Assembly (NCBI RefSeq): GCF_024345535.1
Contig: NZ_JAGQBH010000004.1
Coordinates: 1 to 64,000, forward strand
DNA from: Cyanobium sp. N.Huapi 1H5
Lineage (GTDB): Bacteria; Cyanobacteriota; Cyanobacteriia; PCC-6307; Cyanobiaceae
Reading direction: 5' to 3'
Length of the DNA: 64,000 bases
The notes beneath the pieces were generated by a model. That model searched no databases. It was not told where the DNA came from and saw nothing but the letters and a program-made list of their open reading frames with translations. Positions 46,486 through 55,188 of this stretch are shown in pieces (positions within the stretch are counted from its first letter, which is position 1; every line of letters begins with the position of its first letter). Position numbers and translations under genes: made by a program.

Positions 46486-47285
46486 GTCGGACCGAGCCCC
46501 CTGCCGCGCTCCTCACCGCCCTGATCCTGACCCACAACGAAGAGGCCAACATCGGCCGCACCCTCGACCATCTGGGCTGGCTGGACTCCATCCTGGTGAT
46601 CGACAGCGGCAGCAGCGACGCCACCCTCGCGATCCTCGCCGGCCATCCGTCGGTGCGGGTGCTGCACCGGCCGTTCGACAGCTTCGCCGACCAGTGCAAC
46701 TTCGGCCTCGACCAGATCGGCTCCCCCTGGGTGCTGAGCCTGGATGCGGACTACCTGATCCCACCGCCGCTGGCCGCCGAAATCCAGGCGGTGATCAGGG
46801 ATCCGGCCGCCACCGCGATGGCCGGCTATGCCATCCCGTTCCGGTACTGCATCGGCGGCCGGCCCCTGCGCAGCGGCATGCTGCCCCCGCGCACCAGCCT
46901 CTATCGCCGTGGCCTGGGCCGCTACCGCAACGACGGCCATGGCCACAGGATCGTCCTGACAGGGCCCGTGGGACGGCTGCGGCAGCCGATCTTCCACGAC
47001 GACCGCAAGCCCCTGCAGCGCTGGCTGGCCTCCCAGGGCTCCTACCTGGCGATCGAGGCGGCCAAGCTGCGGGCCACCCCCTGGCGCCAGCTTTCCCTGG
47101 CGGATCGGCTGCGCAAGCACACCCCCCTGGCCCCCTATGCGGCCCTGCTGTTCTGCCTGGTCTGGAAGGGGGGGATGCTGGAGGGCTGGCGCGGCTGGGC
47201 CTACGCCCAGCAGCGCATGTATGCCGAACTGCTGCTCCATCTGATGCTTCTGGAGGACCGCTGCAGCCTCTCGACTCCCCCTTGA
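46482..47285 (+). CDS. WaaE/KdtX-like family 2 glycosyltransferase
   Basis: A 267-aa GT2 enzyme resembling the core beta-1,4-glucosyltransferase group. It has LTALILTHNEEANIGRTLDH, ILVIDSGSSDATLAILAG, FADQCNFGLDQIGSPWVLSL and DADYLIPPPL (DAD metal motif). The C-terminal half has HGHRIVLTGPVGRLRQPIFH and DDRKPLQRWLASQGSYLAIE, diagnostic of the WaaE/KdtX subgroup. A hydrophobic segment near the end (LAPYAALLFCLVWKGGML) could be a membrane-associated helix. It ends the uninterrupted overlap run, with a 106-bp gap following. Confidence 0.92.
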   Translation: MSRTEPPAALLTALILTHNEEANIGRTLDHLGWLDSILVIDSGSSDATLAILAGHPSVRVLHRPFDSFADQCNFGLDQIGSPWVLSLDADYLIPPPLAAEIQAVIRDPAATAMAGYAIPFRYCIGGRPLRSGMLPPRTSLYRRGLGRYRNDGHGHRIVLTGPVGRLRQPIFHDDRKPLQRWLASQGSYLAIEAAKLRATPWRQLSLADRLRKHTPLAPYAALLFCLVWKGGMLEGWRGWAYAQQRMYAELLLHLMLLEDRCSLSTPP

Positions 47286-47391
47286 ATGCCCACAGGACCC
47301 TGCAGGATCTGGAGGTTGCATTAAGGTCCGCCCTGACCGCCGGTCTGCCCCCTTCGAGTCACCCGTCGATTCCCCCGTCTCGCTCTTCTCG

Positions 47392-48426
47392 ATGCCCTCG
47401 ATCCTGATCACCGGCGGCGCCGGTTTCATCGGCGTCAACGCCGCCCAGCACTTCGCCTCCCTGGGGTGGGAGGTGGCGATCCTCGACAACCTCTCCCGCC
47501 GGGGCACCGAGGACAACCTCCGCTGGCTGCTCGATCAGCATCCGGCCATCGCCTTCCACCGGGTCGACATCCGCCAGGCCGACGCCCTCGCCGAGGTGGT
47601 GGCAGCGGTCCGTCCATCGATGCTGCTGCACCTGGCCGCCCAGGTGGCGGTCACCACCTCCTACACCAACCCCCGGGAGGATTTCGAGATCAACGCCCTG
47701 GACACGTTCAACGTGATGGAGGCCGTGCGGCTCCATTCGCCCGGGAGTTTCGTGCTCTATGCCTCCACCAACAAGGTCTACGGCGGCATGGAATCGGTGC
47801 CGGTGGAGATGACCCCCCACGGCTATCGCTTCCGCGATCTCCCCTCCGGCGTGCCGGAAACCCAGCCCCTGGATTTCCACTCCCCCTACGGCTGCTCCAA
47901 GGGGGTCGCCGACCAGTACACGATCGACTACGCCCGCATCTACGACCTGCACACCTGCGCCTTCCGCCAGTCCTGCATCTACGGCACCCGCCAGTTCGGC
48001 ATCGAGGACCAGGGCTGGGTGGCCTGGTTCAGCATCGCCGCCCTGCTGGAGCGGCCGATCACCCTCTACGGCGACGGCTGGCAGACCCGGGATGTGCTCG
48101 ACGTGCGCGACCTGGCCCGGGCCTACGAGGCGGCCTGGAACAGCCGCGACCGCATCAGCGGCCAGGCCTTCAACATCGGCGGCGGCCCCGTCAACACCCT
48201 CTGCCTGCGGGATCTGCTGCGCTTCCTGGAGGAGGAGCTGGCCATCACGCTCTCGCCCCTGAGCGGCCAGTCAAGGCCCGGCGACCAGCCGGTGTTCATC
48301 TGTGACGTCAGCAAGGCCGCCGAGCAGCTGGGCTGGACGCCGGAGATCAGCGTCGATGCCGGCGTGCGGCACCTGATCCGCTGGGTCCGCGACAACCGCG
48401 ATCTGTTCGGCTGGCTCAGGCAATGA
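47392..48426 (+). CDS. NAD-dependent epimerase, CDP-paratose 2-epimerase-like
   Basis: An SDR-type sugar-nucleotide epimerase of 344 aa. SILITGGAGFIGVNAAQHFA is the NAD site; YASTNKVYGGMESVPVEMTP contains the STNKVYG that marks the CDP-paratose/tyvelose epimerase group, and FHSPYGCSKGVADQYTIDYA the Tyr-x3-Lys. RQSCIYGTRQFGIEDQGWVA is also typical, where most epimerases have YGP. No CDP-sugar pathway enzymes (RfbF, G, S) are in the window, so the donor may be another nucleotide sugar, or the others lie elsewhere. It follows a 106-bp gap and overlaps the next start as ATGA. Confidence 0.85.
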   Translation: MPSILITGGAGFIGVNAAQHFASLGWEVAILDNLSRRGTEDNLRWLLDQHPAIAFHRVDIRQADALAEVVAAVRPSMLLHLAAQVAVTTSYTNPREDFEINALDTFNVMEAVRLHSPGSFVLYASTNKVYGGMESVPVEMTPHGYRFRDLPSGVPETQPLDFHSPYGCSKGVADQYTIDYARIYDLHTCAFRQSCIYGTRQFGIEDQGWVAWFSIAALLERPITLYGDGWQTRDVLDVRDLARAYEAAWNSRDRISGQAFNIGGGPVNTLCLRDLLRFLEEELAITLSPLSGQSRPGDQPVFICDVSKAAEQLGWTPEISVDAGVRHLIRWVRDNRDLFGWLRQ

Positions 48427-49643
48427 GGCGGCCCCGGGCCCTGGTCAGCACCATCGAACCGGTGGACGGCGGCGTGCCCGCCATGACCACTGCGGTCACC
48501 CGGATGCTCGAGGAGCTCGACATCGAGCCGGTCTTCGCCTGGTATGCCCCCTGGAGCACCCATCCGCGCCTGTCGGTGCCGCTGCATGCGCTCCCCAGCG
48601 GCCGAAAGCCGGGCCAGATGCAGCGCGGCGTCTACGGCGACCATGAAGGCCATGGCCTGGGGGCCTGGCTGCCGGAGCTGGAGTTCACCCACTACCTGCC
48701 GCGGCGGGCCTGGCGGGAGCTGGTGGCCGGCTGCGACCTGCACCTGTCGGTGACGGGGAATCCCCTCTGCGCCACCCCCTTCGCCCGCCTGGGGATCCCC
48801 TTCCTGGCCTGGGTGGCCACCCCCTGGAAGGAGGATCGCATCGACCGCGTCAGGGGCTTCTCCCGGCCCCGCCGGCTGCTCGACCGGATGCTCAATGGAC
48901 CGGTGCTGCAGCGGCTGGAGCGCCAGGTGCTGCGGGCCCCCCGGGGACGGATCCTGGCCTTGAGCGGCTACACGGCCAGGGCCCTGGAGGCCCTGGCCCA
49001 CCGCCCCATGGACGGGGTGATGCGGATGCCGGTGAATCCCGCCGTCTTCTGTCCCGCCCCGGAGCGGCTGGTGCCCTGGCGCGTCGGCTTCGCCGGGCGC
49101 TACGGCGATCCCCGCAAGCACATCACCCTGCTGCTGGAGGCCGTGGCCCGCCTCGTCGCCGCCGGCCACCCCGTCGAGCTCGTGCTGGCCGGCGAGCAGG
49201 TCGTCGATCGCCTGCGCGGCCGCCTGGTGGCGATGGGACTGGCCGAGCGGGTGCGCTGCCTCCCCTGCCTGGCCCCCGCCGCCCTGGCGGAGCTGCTGCA
49301 GACCCTGGATGTGTTCGTGATCCCCTCCCACCAGGAAGGGCTGTGCATCGCGGCCCTGGAGGCCATGGCCTGCGGCGTTCCGGTTGTGAGCACCCGCTGC
49401 GGCGGCCCGGAGGACTACGTGATCGACGGCCGCACCGGCCAGCTGGTGGCCAGCGATCCGGCCGCCATGGCGGCGGCGATCGCGGCGATCGGCGCCGATC
49501 GGGACCGGCGCGAACGCCTCTCCAGCGGCGCTCTCACGTGGGTGCGGGAGCAGGCGAGCCCCCAGGCGGCCCGGCGCACCTTCCTGGCCCACCTGGAGGC
49601 GATCGCCCCCCCCGGCAGAATCCCCACCCTGCGGGAGGCCTAG
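48423..49643 (+). CDS. Family 4 glycosyltransferase
   Basis: A GT-B transferase of 406 aa, opening ALVSTIEPVDGGVPAMTTAV, with GLGAWLPELEFTHYLPRRAW and a helix-rich middle. The donor domain includes VGFAGRYGDPRKHITLLLEA, VELVLAGEQVVDRL and VIPSHQEGLCIAALEAMACG (E-x7-E intact). The N-terminus lacks the usual MRILxxxP but carries a DGGVPA loop in its place. Basic stretches RPRRLLDRMLNG and LERQVLRAPRGR could hold it on the membrane. The start overlaps the epimerase stop by 4 bp, and asnB follows after 5 bp. Confidence 0.9.
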   Translation: MRRPRALVSTIEPVDGGVPAMTTAVTRMLEELDIEPVFAWYAPWSTHPRLSVPLHALPSGRKPGQMQRGVYGDHEGHGLGAWLPELEFTHYLPRRAWRELVAGCDLHLSVTGNPLCATPFARLGIPFLAWVATPWKEDRIDRVRGFSRPRRLLDRMLNGPVLQRLERQVLRAPRGRILALSGYTARALEALAHRPMDGVMRMPVNPAVFCPAPERLVPWRVGFAGRYGDPRKHITLLLEAVARLVAAGHPVELVLAGEQVVDRLRGRLVAMGLAERVRCLPCLAPAALAELLQTLDVFVIPSHQEGLCIAALEAMACGVPVVSTRCGGPEDYVIDGRTGQLVASDPAAMAAAIAAIGADRDRRERLSSGALTWVREQASPQAARRTFLAHLEAIAPPGRIPTLREA

Positions 49644-49648
49644 GGCCG

Positions 49649-51487
49649 ATGTGCGGCATCGCGGGCCAGCTGGGCAGGGACCCGGGCGACTTCGCCGCCC
49701 GCGTCGGCCCGCGCCTCGCCCACCGGGGCCCGGATGATGCCGGCGTCTGGCAGGACGCCAATGGCTGCCTGGTGCACCGGCGCCTGGCAATCCTGGATCT
49801 CTCGCCCCTGGGCCACCAGCCGATGGCCTCCACCTGCGGCCGCTGGCAGCTGGTGTTCAACGGCGAGATCTACAACCATGCCGAGCTGCGTCGCCGACTC
49901 GAGGCGGAGGGGCAGCGCTTCCTGGGCAGCGGCGACACGGAGGTGCTGCTGGCCTGGCTGGTCAGCCGGGGCCTGGAGGGGCTGGGGGCGCTGCGGGGCA
50001 TGTTCGCCTTCTGCCTCTACGACACCCGGGAGCGCAGCGCCCTGCTCGCCCGCGATCCCCACGGCATCAAGCCCCTCTACCTGCGCAGCGGTCCGGGGGG
50101 CTGCCTCGCCTTCGCCTCGGAGCTGCGGGCCCTGCTGGCGGCCGACGGCGAAACGCCCAGCCTGAACCGCCAGGCCCTGGGCCGCTACCTGGCCACCGGA
50201 TCGGTGAGCGAACCCGACACCCTGGTGGCGGGGGTGCAGCGCCTGCCCTGCGGCCACGCCGCCACCTGGCGCCAGGGTCGGCTGACGGTGCAGCCCTGGG
50301 GGGCCCTGCCGGAGAGCCTGGTGGGAGTCACCGGCGCCAGCAGCATGACGGCGGCCGAGGCAGTGGCCCTCACCCGCTCGGCCCTCGAGGATTCGGTGGC
50401 GGCCCACATGGTCAGCGATGTGCCGGTGGGGCTGTTCCTCAGCGCCGGGCTCGATTCCGCCTCGCTGCTGGCGCTGGCCCCCCGGGGCCTGCACACCTTC
50501 ACGATCGGTTTCGGGACCCCGGGCGCCGGCGGTTTCGATGAATCCGGGCCGGCGGCCCGCATCGCCGCCCATTTCGGGGCCCATCACACGCCCCTCAACC
50601 TCACGGCCGACCAGGCCCGCCAGTGGCTGCCGGCCTTCCTGGCCAGCCAGGACCAGCCCTCGATCGACGGCTACAACACCTGGTGCGTGGCCCGGCTGGC
50701 GACGGAGCACGGGCTCAAGGTGGCCCTCTCCGGGCTCGGCGGGGATGAGCTGTTCGGTGGCTACCCAAGCTTCCGGATGGTGCCGAAGCTGCGGCGCTGG
50801 CGGAGCCTGATCGGGCCCGCCGGGCCGCCGGCGGCGTGGCTGCTGCAGCGGCTGCCCCAGGGACGTCGCGCCAGGCTGCAGCGGATCGGCGCACTGCTTG
50901 AGGCGCCCGCCTCCCTGGGGGAGGCCTACGGCTGCTTCCGGGGCCTGTTCTCCCCCGCCGAGACGGAGCGTCTGCTGGCGCACTGGGGTCTCGGCGCCGA
51001 CCCCGCGGTGCCGGCGGTGGCACACGGCGGGAGCGGGGGTGGCCGTGGCAGCGGCGCCGTGCCGGGGGGCCGCGAGGGGGTGGCCTGGCTGGAGGGCACC
51101 CGTTACCTGCGCAACCAGCTGCTGCCGGACAGCGACGTGATGGCCATGGCCGCCGGACTGGAGCTGCGTCTGCCCCTGGTGGACGCCCAGCTGCAGCGCC
51201 GGCTGGCCCCGATCCCCGCCGCCCTGCGGCTGGCGGAGGGCAAGCAGCTGCTGGCCCGCAGCGTGCCGGAGCTGCCCGACTGGTTCCTGAACCGCCCCAA
51301 GCAGGGGTTCCGCTTCCCGTTCCAGCTCTGGCTGGACGACCCGGCCTCGCCCCTGGCCCTGCGGCTGCCCTCGACACCCCGGGGGATCGATCTGGCGCCC
51401 TGGTACCGGCGCTGGAGCCTGATGGTGCTCCAGCACTGGCTGGAGGCGCACCTTGGCCTCAGCCTCTCCTCGGCCCCCCGCCCGTGA
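49649..51487 (+). CDS. asnB: Asparagine synthase (glutamine-hydrolysing) AsnB-type
   Basis: A complete AsnB-like enzyme of 612 aa. Unlike the AsnB-like protein at 29638, it keeps MCGIAGQLG (Cys2 nucleophile), LAHRGPDDAGVW, LVFNGEIYNHAELRRRLEAE and LLARDPHGIKPLYL in the glutaminase domain. The synthetase PP-loop is VGLFLSAGLDSASLLALAP (SAGLDSA where SGGLDSS is more usual), with VALSGLGGDELFGGYPSF. A glycine-rich insert, AHGGSGGGRGSGAVPGG, lies near 51020-51070. In cyanobacteria it may make asparagine, but its place amid glycosyltransferases and a carbamoyltransferase favours amidation of a glycan or NDP-uronic acid. Confidence 0.93.
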   Translation: MCGIAGQLGRDPGDFAARVGPRLAHRGPDDAGVWQDANGCLVHRRLAILDLSPLGHQPMASTCGRWQLVFNGEIYNHAELRRRLEAEGQRFLGSGDTEVLLAWLVSRGLEGLGALRGMFAFCLYDTRERSALLARDPHGIKPLYLRSGPGGCLAFASELRALLAADGETPSLNRQALGRYLATGSVSEPDTLVAGVQRLPCGHAATWRQGRLTVQPWGALPESLVGVTGASSMTAAEAVALTRSALEDSVAAHMVSDVPVGLFLSAGLDSASLLALAPRGLHTFTIGFGTPGAGGFDESGPAARIAAHFGAHHTPLNLTADQARQWLPAFLASQDQPSIDGYNTWCVARLATEHGLKVALSGLGGDELFGGYPSFRMVPKLRRWRSLIGPAGPPAAWLLQRLPQGRRARLQRIGALLEAPASLGEAYGCFRGLFSPAETERLLAHWGLGADPAVPAVAHGGSGGGRGSGAVPGGREGVAWLEGTRYLRNQLLPDSDVMAMAAGLELRLPLVDAQLQRRLAPIPAALRLAEGKQLLARSVPELPDWFLNRPKQGFRFPFQLWLDDPASPLALRLPSTPRGIDLAPWYRRWSLMVLQHWLEAHLGLSLSSAPRP

Positions 51488-51781
51488 GCCGGTTCCCGGC
51501 GTGGCCGTCGGCCGTGGCGGGGATGGCTCCAGAAAGGTCGCCTAGAATCCCGCCGCCGGCGGACGTCGTCTCCGCGGTGTCATCCACTGCCCGTCTCCAT
51601 CCCTTGATCCGGTCCATCCCTTGATCCGGCCGTCCGACCGGGGATGTCGAGGCCGACCGGATGGTGGGGACCATCGGGACGGCCCCAGCGCCTCTGGCCC
51701 GGACAGGGTTCCGCCCATCCCCCATCGCGGGACCGCTCCCCTCCAGACCGTCCTCCACCCGCCGTCCGGTTCCGCAGCTCC
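51488..51781. other. Intergenic region with tandem 17-bp repeat
   Basis: This 294-bp gap separates the asnB gene from the carbamoyltransferase. Two exact 17-bp units (TCCATCCCTTGATCCGG) stand in tandem at 51596-51612 and 51613-51629. A shorter GACCGG element recurs nearby (for example within 51639-51663). No clear promoter or terminator is visible, but the break in the operon and the repeat suggest a regulatory or leader region. An open frame in the gap joins the carbamoyltransferase frame yet lacks coding features. Confidence 0.45.
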
Positions 51782-53533
51782 ATGACGCTCATCCTGGGCA
51801 TCAATGCCTTCCACGCCGATGCGGCCGCAGCCCTGGTGCGGGACGGGGTGATCGTCGCCGCGGCCGAGGAGGAGCGCTTCCGCCGCATCAAGCACTGGGC
51901 CGGGTTCCCATCGGAGGCCATCGCCTGGTGCCTGGCCGATGCCGGCGTCGGGCCGGCAGACCTCGACCACGTCGCCATCAATTCCCAGCCGGGGGCCCAC
52001 CGCTGGCGCAAGGTGGCCTACACCCTGGGGCACCGTCCCGATCCCCGCTTCCTGGTTGCCCGCTGGCGCAACAAGCGGGAACGGGCCGATCTGGGCCAGC
52101 AGCTGGCCCAGGCCTTCCCCGGGGCCGCGATCAGGGCCCAGCTGCACTTCGTGGAGCACCACCGGGCCCACCTGGCCTCGGCCTTCTTCGCCTCCCCCTT
52201 CGAGGAGGCGGCGGTGATCTCGGTGGACGGCTTCGGTGACTTCGCCAGCGGTGCCTGGGGCCATGGCCAGGGCAACCGGCTCAGCCTCGATGGCCAGATC
52301 TGGTTCCCCCATTCCCTGGGCGCCTTCTACACGGCGATCACCCAGTACCTGGGCTTCCCCAACTACGGCGACGAATACAAGGTGATGGGACTGGCGCCCT
52401 ACGGCCAGCCCACCCGCATGGAGGCGATGCGCCGCATCGTGCGGCTGCAGGACGACGGCACCTACCGGCTGGATCTGCGCTACTTCCTCCATGCCACCCA
52501 GAAGCTTCCCCACCAATGGAGCAACGGTGCCCCGGTGGTGGGCAGCCACTGGAGCCCGGAGCTGGAAGCCCTGCTCGGCCCCGCCCGCCGGGCGGATCAG
52601 CCGCTGGAGCAGCACCACATGGACATCGCCCGCTCGGCCCAGGCGATGTACGAGGAGGCCTTCTTCCACCTGCTGCGGGCCCTGCACCGCACCCACCCCA
52701 GCGACCAGCTCTGCATCGCCGGGGGCTGCGGCGCCAACTCGGTGGCCAACGGCAAGGTGACTCTGGCCACCCCCTTCCGTCGCGTCTACGTCCAGGCGGC
52801 CGCCGGCGATGCGGGGGGCGCCCTCGGCGCCGCCCTCGAGGTCTGGCACGGCCTGGGCCAGCCCCGTTCCACGCCGATGCGCCATGCCTACCTGGGCAGC
52901 CAGCCGGCGCCCGGGGAGGTGGAGGAGCTCCTGGCCAGAGCGGACACCCGCACGGCCCTGGAGCAGGCCGGATGCAGCCTGCAGCGGCCGGAGGAGGGGG
53001 TCCTGTGCGAGCAGGTGGCGGCGGCGATCGCCGAGGGGCTCGTGATCGGCTGGTTCGACGGCCGAATGGAATGGGGACCCAGGGCGCTGGGTCACCGCTC
53101 GATCCTCGGCGACCCCCGACGCGCCGACATGAAGGACATCCTCAACCTCAAGATCAAGCGCCGGGAATCGTTCCGCCCCTTCGCCCCTTCGGTGCTGGCT
53201 GAGGCGGTGGGCGAGTGGTTCAGCCTCGACGGGGAGGTCCCCTTCATGATGCAGGTGTACCCGATCCGGGAGGAGCAGCGCCCCCGCATCCCGGCCGTCA
53301 CCCACGTGGACGGCAGCGGGCGGCTCCAGACCGTCAATGCCGCCGACAACGGCCGCTACTACCGCCTGATCCGGGCCTTCGCCGACCTCACGGGCGTACC
53401 GATGGTGCTCAACACCTCGTTCAACGAGAACGAACCGATCGTCTGCACCCCCGCCCAGGCCCTCGACTGCTTCCTGCGCACCCGCATGGATCTGCTCGTG
53501 CTCGGCGACGTGCTGATCCGCCGGCAGGGGTGA
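51782..53533 (+). CDS. Carbamoyltransferase (NodU/TobZ family)
   Basis: A 583-aa O-carbamoyltransferase that uses carbamoyl phosphate and ATP to make carbamoyl-adenylate and then carbamoylates a hydroxyl, as NodU does on Nod factors. The YrdC-independent Kae1-like domain has GINAFHADAAAALVRDGVIV, AAEEERFRRIKHWAGFP, EHHRAHLASAFFASPFEEAA and VISVDGFGD. The C-terminal domain reads GRMEWGPRALGHRSILGDPR, RRADMKDILNLKIKRRESFR and PFAPSVLAE, then NTSFNENEPIV. ATG 51782 gives the usual length. The stop overlaps the next start as GTGA. A sugar decoration role is likely. Confidence 0.93.
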   Translation: MTLILGINAFHADAAAALVRDGVIVAAAEEERFRRIKHWAGFPSEAIAWCLADAGVGPADLDHVAINSQPGAHRWRKVAYTLGHRPDPRFLVARWRNKRERADLGQQLAQAFPGAAIRAQLHFVEHHRAHLASAFFASPFEEAAVISVDGFGDFASGAWGHGQGNRLSLDGQIWFPHSLGAFYTAITQYLGFPNYGDEYKVMGLAPYGQPTRMEAMRRIVRLQDDGTYRLDLRYFLHATQKLPHQWSNGAPVVGSHWSPELEALLGPARRADQPLEQHHMDIARSAQAMYEEAFFHLLRALHRTHPSDQLCIAGGCGANSVANGKVTLATPFRRVYVQAAAGDAGGALGAALEVWHGLGQPRSTPMRHAYLGSQPAPGEVEELLARADTRTALEQAGCSLQRPEEGVLCEQVAAAIAEGLVIGWFDGRMEWGPRALGHRSILGDPRRADMKDILNLKIKRRESFRPFAPSVLAEAVGEWFSLDGEVPFMMQVYPIREEQRPRIPAVTHVDGSGRLQTVNAADNGRYYRLIRAFADLTGVPMVLNTSFNENEPIVCTPAQALDCFLRTRMDLLVLGDVLIRRQG

Positions 53534-54408
53534 GCGCCACGCCGCCACCCGGCCCCGCCACCGGCACCACGCCGCCCGATGGCGCCGCCACCGGCCTCAC
53601 GCTGATCGTGCCCACCCTCGATTCCCACCTGCTGCTGCCGCGGCTGGTGAACTCCCTGCAGCGCCAGAGCTGGCCCCACTGGAAGGTGCTGTTCATCGAC
53701 GGGCCCAGCGGAGCGGAGCACCGGGCCTGGCTGGAGGCCCTCTGCCACCGGGACCACCGCTTCCGCTGGCAACCCCAGGATCCTGCGCTCCCCGGCATCT
53801 TCGGGGCCATGAACCAGGGCTTCCGGGAGGCGCCCCCGGAGGACTGGCTGCTGTTCTGGGGCAGTGACGACTGGGCGCCCTCCCGCACCGTGCTCGAGGA
53901 GGCCATGGAGGCGACGCAGCGGGGCCCCCGCGGGGGCCAGCCGCCGGATCTGGTGGTCTGCAGCGGCCGCTATGCGGGCAAGGGGCCGGACGGGGCCACC
54001 CGGCTGGGACGACGCACCGCCTTCTCCAGCTGCAGGGCCTTCCGCCTCAGCCTGTTCCTGGGGTCCACCCCCCCCCACCAGGCCACCCTGATCGGCCCCG
54101 GGGCGCGGCGGCGCCTCGATCACTACGCCGAACCCTTCCGGCTCTCCGCCGACCTCGACTACTTCCTGCGCCTCAGCACCAGCCGGGACCTGACCGCCAA
54201 GAGCCTGGATCTGGAACTGGTCCACATGGGGGAAGCGGGGGCCAGCGGCCAGCAGACCGGCCGGCGGCTGGAGGAGGTCACCCTGGCCTACCGCCGGGCC
54301 TTCGGGTGGCTCTGGGGCCTCCCCTTCGGCCTGCGCTACGTCCGGCGGCTCTGGAGTCGCCGCCCAGGGGCGGGGCGCAGGCGGAAGCCCGCCGGACAGG
54401 CCCGATAA
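53530..54408 (+). CDS. Family 2 glycosyltransferase
   Basis: The 292-aa product has a proline/threonine-rich leader, then TLIVPTLDSHLLLPRLVNSL, WKVLFIDGPSGAEHRAWLEA and IFGAMNQGFREAPPEDWLLF, with WGSDDWAPS as the DxD-like motif (SDD). HYAEPFRLSADLDYFLRLST is the later catalytic segment. These are standard for colanic/O-antigen GT2 enzymes (WcaE style). It starts at GTG 53530, overlapping the carbamoyltransferase stop by 4 bp, which suggests that the two act in one branch. A basic tail (RRLWSRRPGAGRRRKPAG) may bind the membrane. Confidence 0.9.
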   Translation: MSATPPPGPATGTTPPDGAATGLTLIVPTLDSHLLLPRLVNSLQRQSWPHWKVLFIDGPSGAEHRAWLEALCHRDHRFRWQPQDPALPGIFGAMNQGFREAPPEDWLLFWGSDDWAPSRTVLEEAMEATQRGPRGGQPPDLVVCSGRYAGKGPDGATRLGRRTAFSSCRAFRLSLFLGSTPPHQATLIGPGARRRLDHYAEPFRLSADLDYFLRLSTSRDLTAKSLDLELVHMGEAGASGQQTGRRLEEVTLAYRRAFGWLWGLPFGLRYVRRLWSRRPGAGRRRKPAGQAR

Positions 54409-54436
54409 GCTTGGCCTGGCCTGCGCAGCGATTCCC

Positions 54437-55171
54437 TTGCCCGAGGAGGAGAGGCCACCAGGGGCCGACCCGGAACCGCGGCGGAAACGGGTCCGCAAGA
54501 AGAAGCCGCGGCAGAGGGAGGGCTCGCTGCTGCAACGGCTCTGGTGGAACCGGAAGACCCGGCTGGGGATCCTGGCCCTGGGCGTCGCCGGAGCCCTTGC
54601 CTGGTTCTTCGCGCCCGCCTGGCAGGGGACGCGGGGCACTTCCCCCCGGCCCTCGCGCCAGGCCGTCACCAACGTCCCGAAGGGCGCCACCTCGGGCCCG
54701 GACGTCATCTCCGCCTTCATCGAGGATCCGTGGCGCAGCCAGTCCGCCATGCTCCTCTGGCGCGATCGGCCGGGGTCCTATCTGGTGCTCCAGGGCAACG
54801 CCGAGTACCAGGCCATCACCTACAACCACCTGAAGGATCGCCAGCTCTGGCCAAAGGACAGCTCCAGGATCGTGAGGCTGCTGCCGGCCTGCGACACGGT
54901 GGGCCTGGTCACCCATCTGGCCAAGCTGCTGGAGACGTGGCCGAAACCCGGCCAGGTCACGATCGTGACCGCCCCGACCCACATGGATCGCACCATGGCG
55001 ATCGCCCGGATCGTCTACGCCGGCACCGGTTGGCGGGTGGTCGGCTCCGAAGCTGAAACCGGTGATCTGCGGCCCGAATCCGAGTTTCGCCTCCGGCGCG
55101 ACCAGCTGCGCGCCTCCCTGTGGCGCCTCACCGGATGGGATGGCCGCCTCGACGGCAACGACTGCGTCTGA
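54437..55171 (+). CDS. Membrane-anchored YdcF-like protein (tentative)
   Basis: The 244-aa protein has a highly charged cytoplasmic N-terminus (RRKRVRKKKPRQREG), one membrane helix (LGILALGVAGALAWFFAP) and an exported domain with a Rossmann-like pattern: YLVLQGNAEYQAITYNHLKD, RIVRLLPACDTVGLVTHLAK and QVTIVTAPTHMDRTMAIARI, then YAGTGWRVVG. The TAPTHMDRTMAIAR block resembles the T-S-x-H-x-x-R-A of YdcF/DUF218 proteins. Function is unknown. TTG 54437 is used because no ATG or GTG is in frame upstream of the charged region. It lies among glycan genes, 28 bp after a glycosyltransferase. Confidence 0.6.
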   Translation: MPEEERPPGADPEPRRKRVRKKKPRQREGSLLQRLWWNRKTRLGILALGVAGALAWFFAPAWQGTRGTSPRPSRQAVTNVPKGATSGPDVISAFIEDPWRSQSAMLLWRDRPGSYLVLQGNAEYQAITYNHLKDRQLWPKDSSRIVRLLPACDTVGLVTHLAKLLETWPKPGQVTIVTAPTHMDRTMAIARIVYAGTGWRVVGSEAETGDLRPESEFRLRRDQLRASLWRLTGWDGRLDGNDCV

Positions 55172-55188
55172 TCCCCTTGGTCCCCCCC

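Noticed and set aside
47286-47391. Promoter guess in the gap before the NDP-sugar epimerase (TGCATTAAGG near 47317)
   Set aside because: There is an A/T-rich spot but no supporting -35; not strong enough to annotate.
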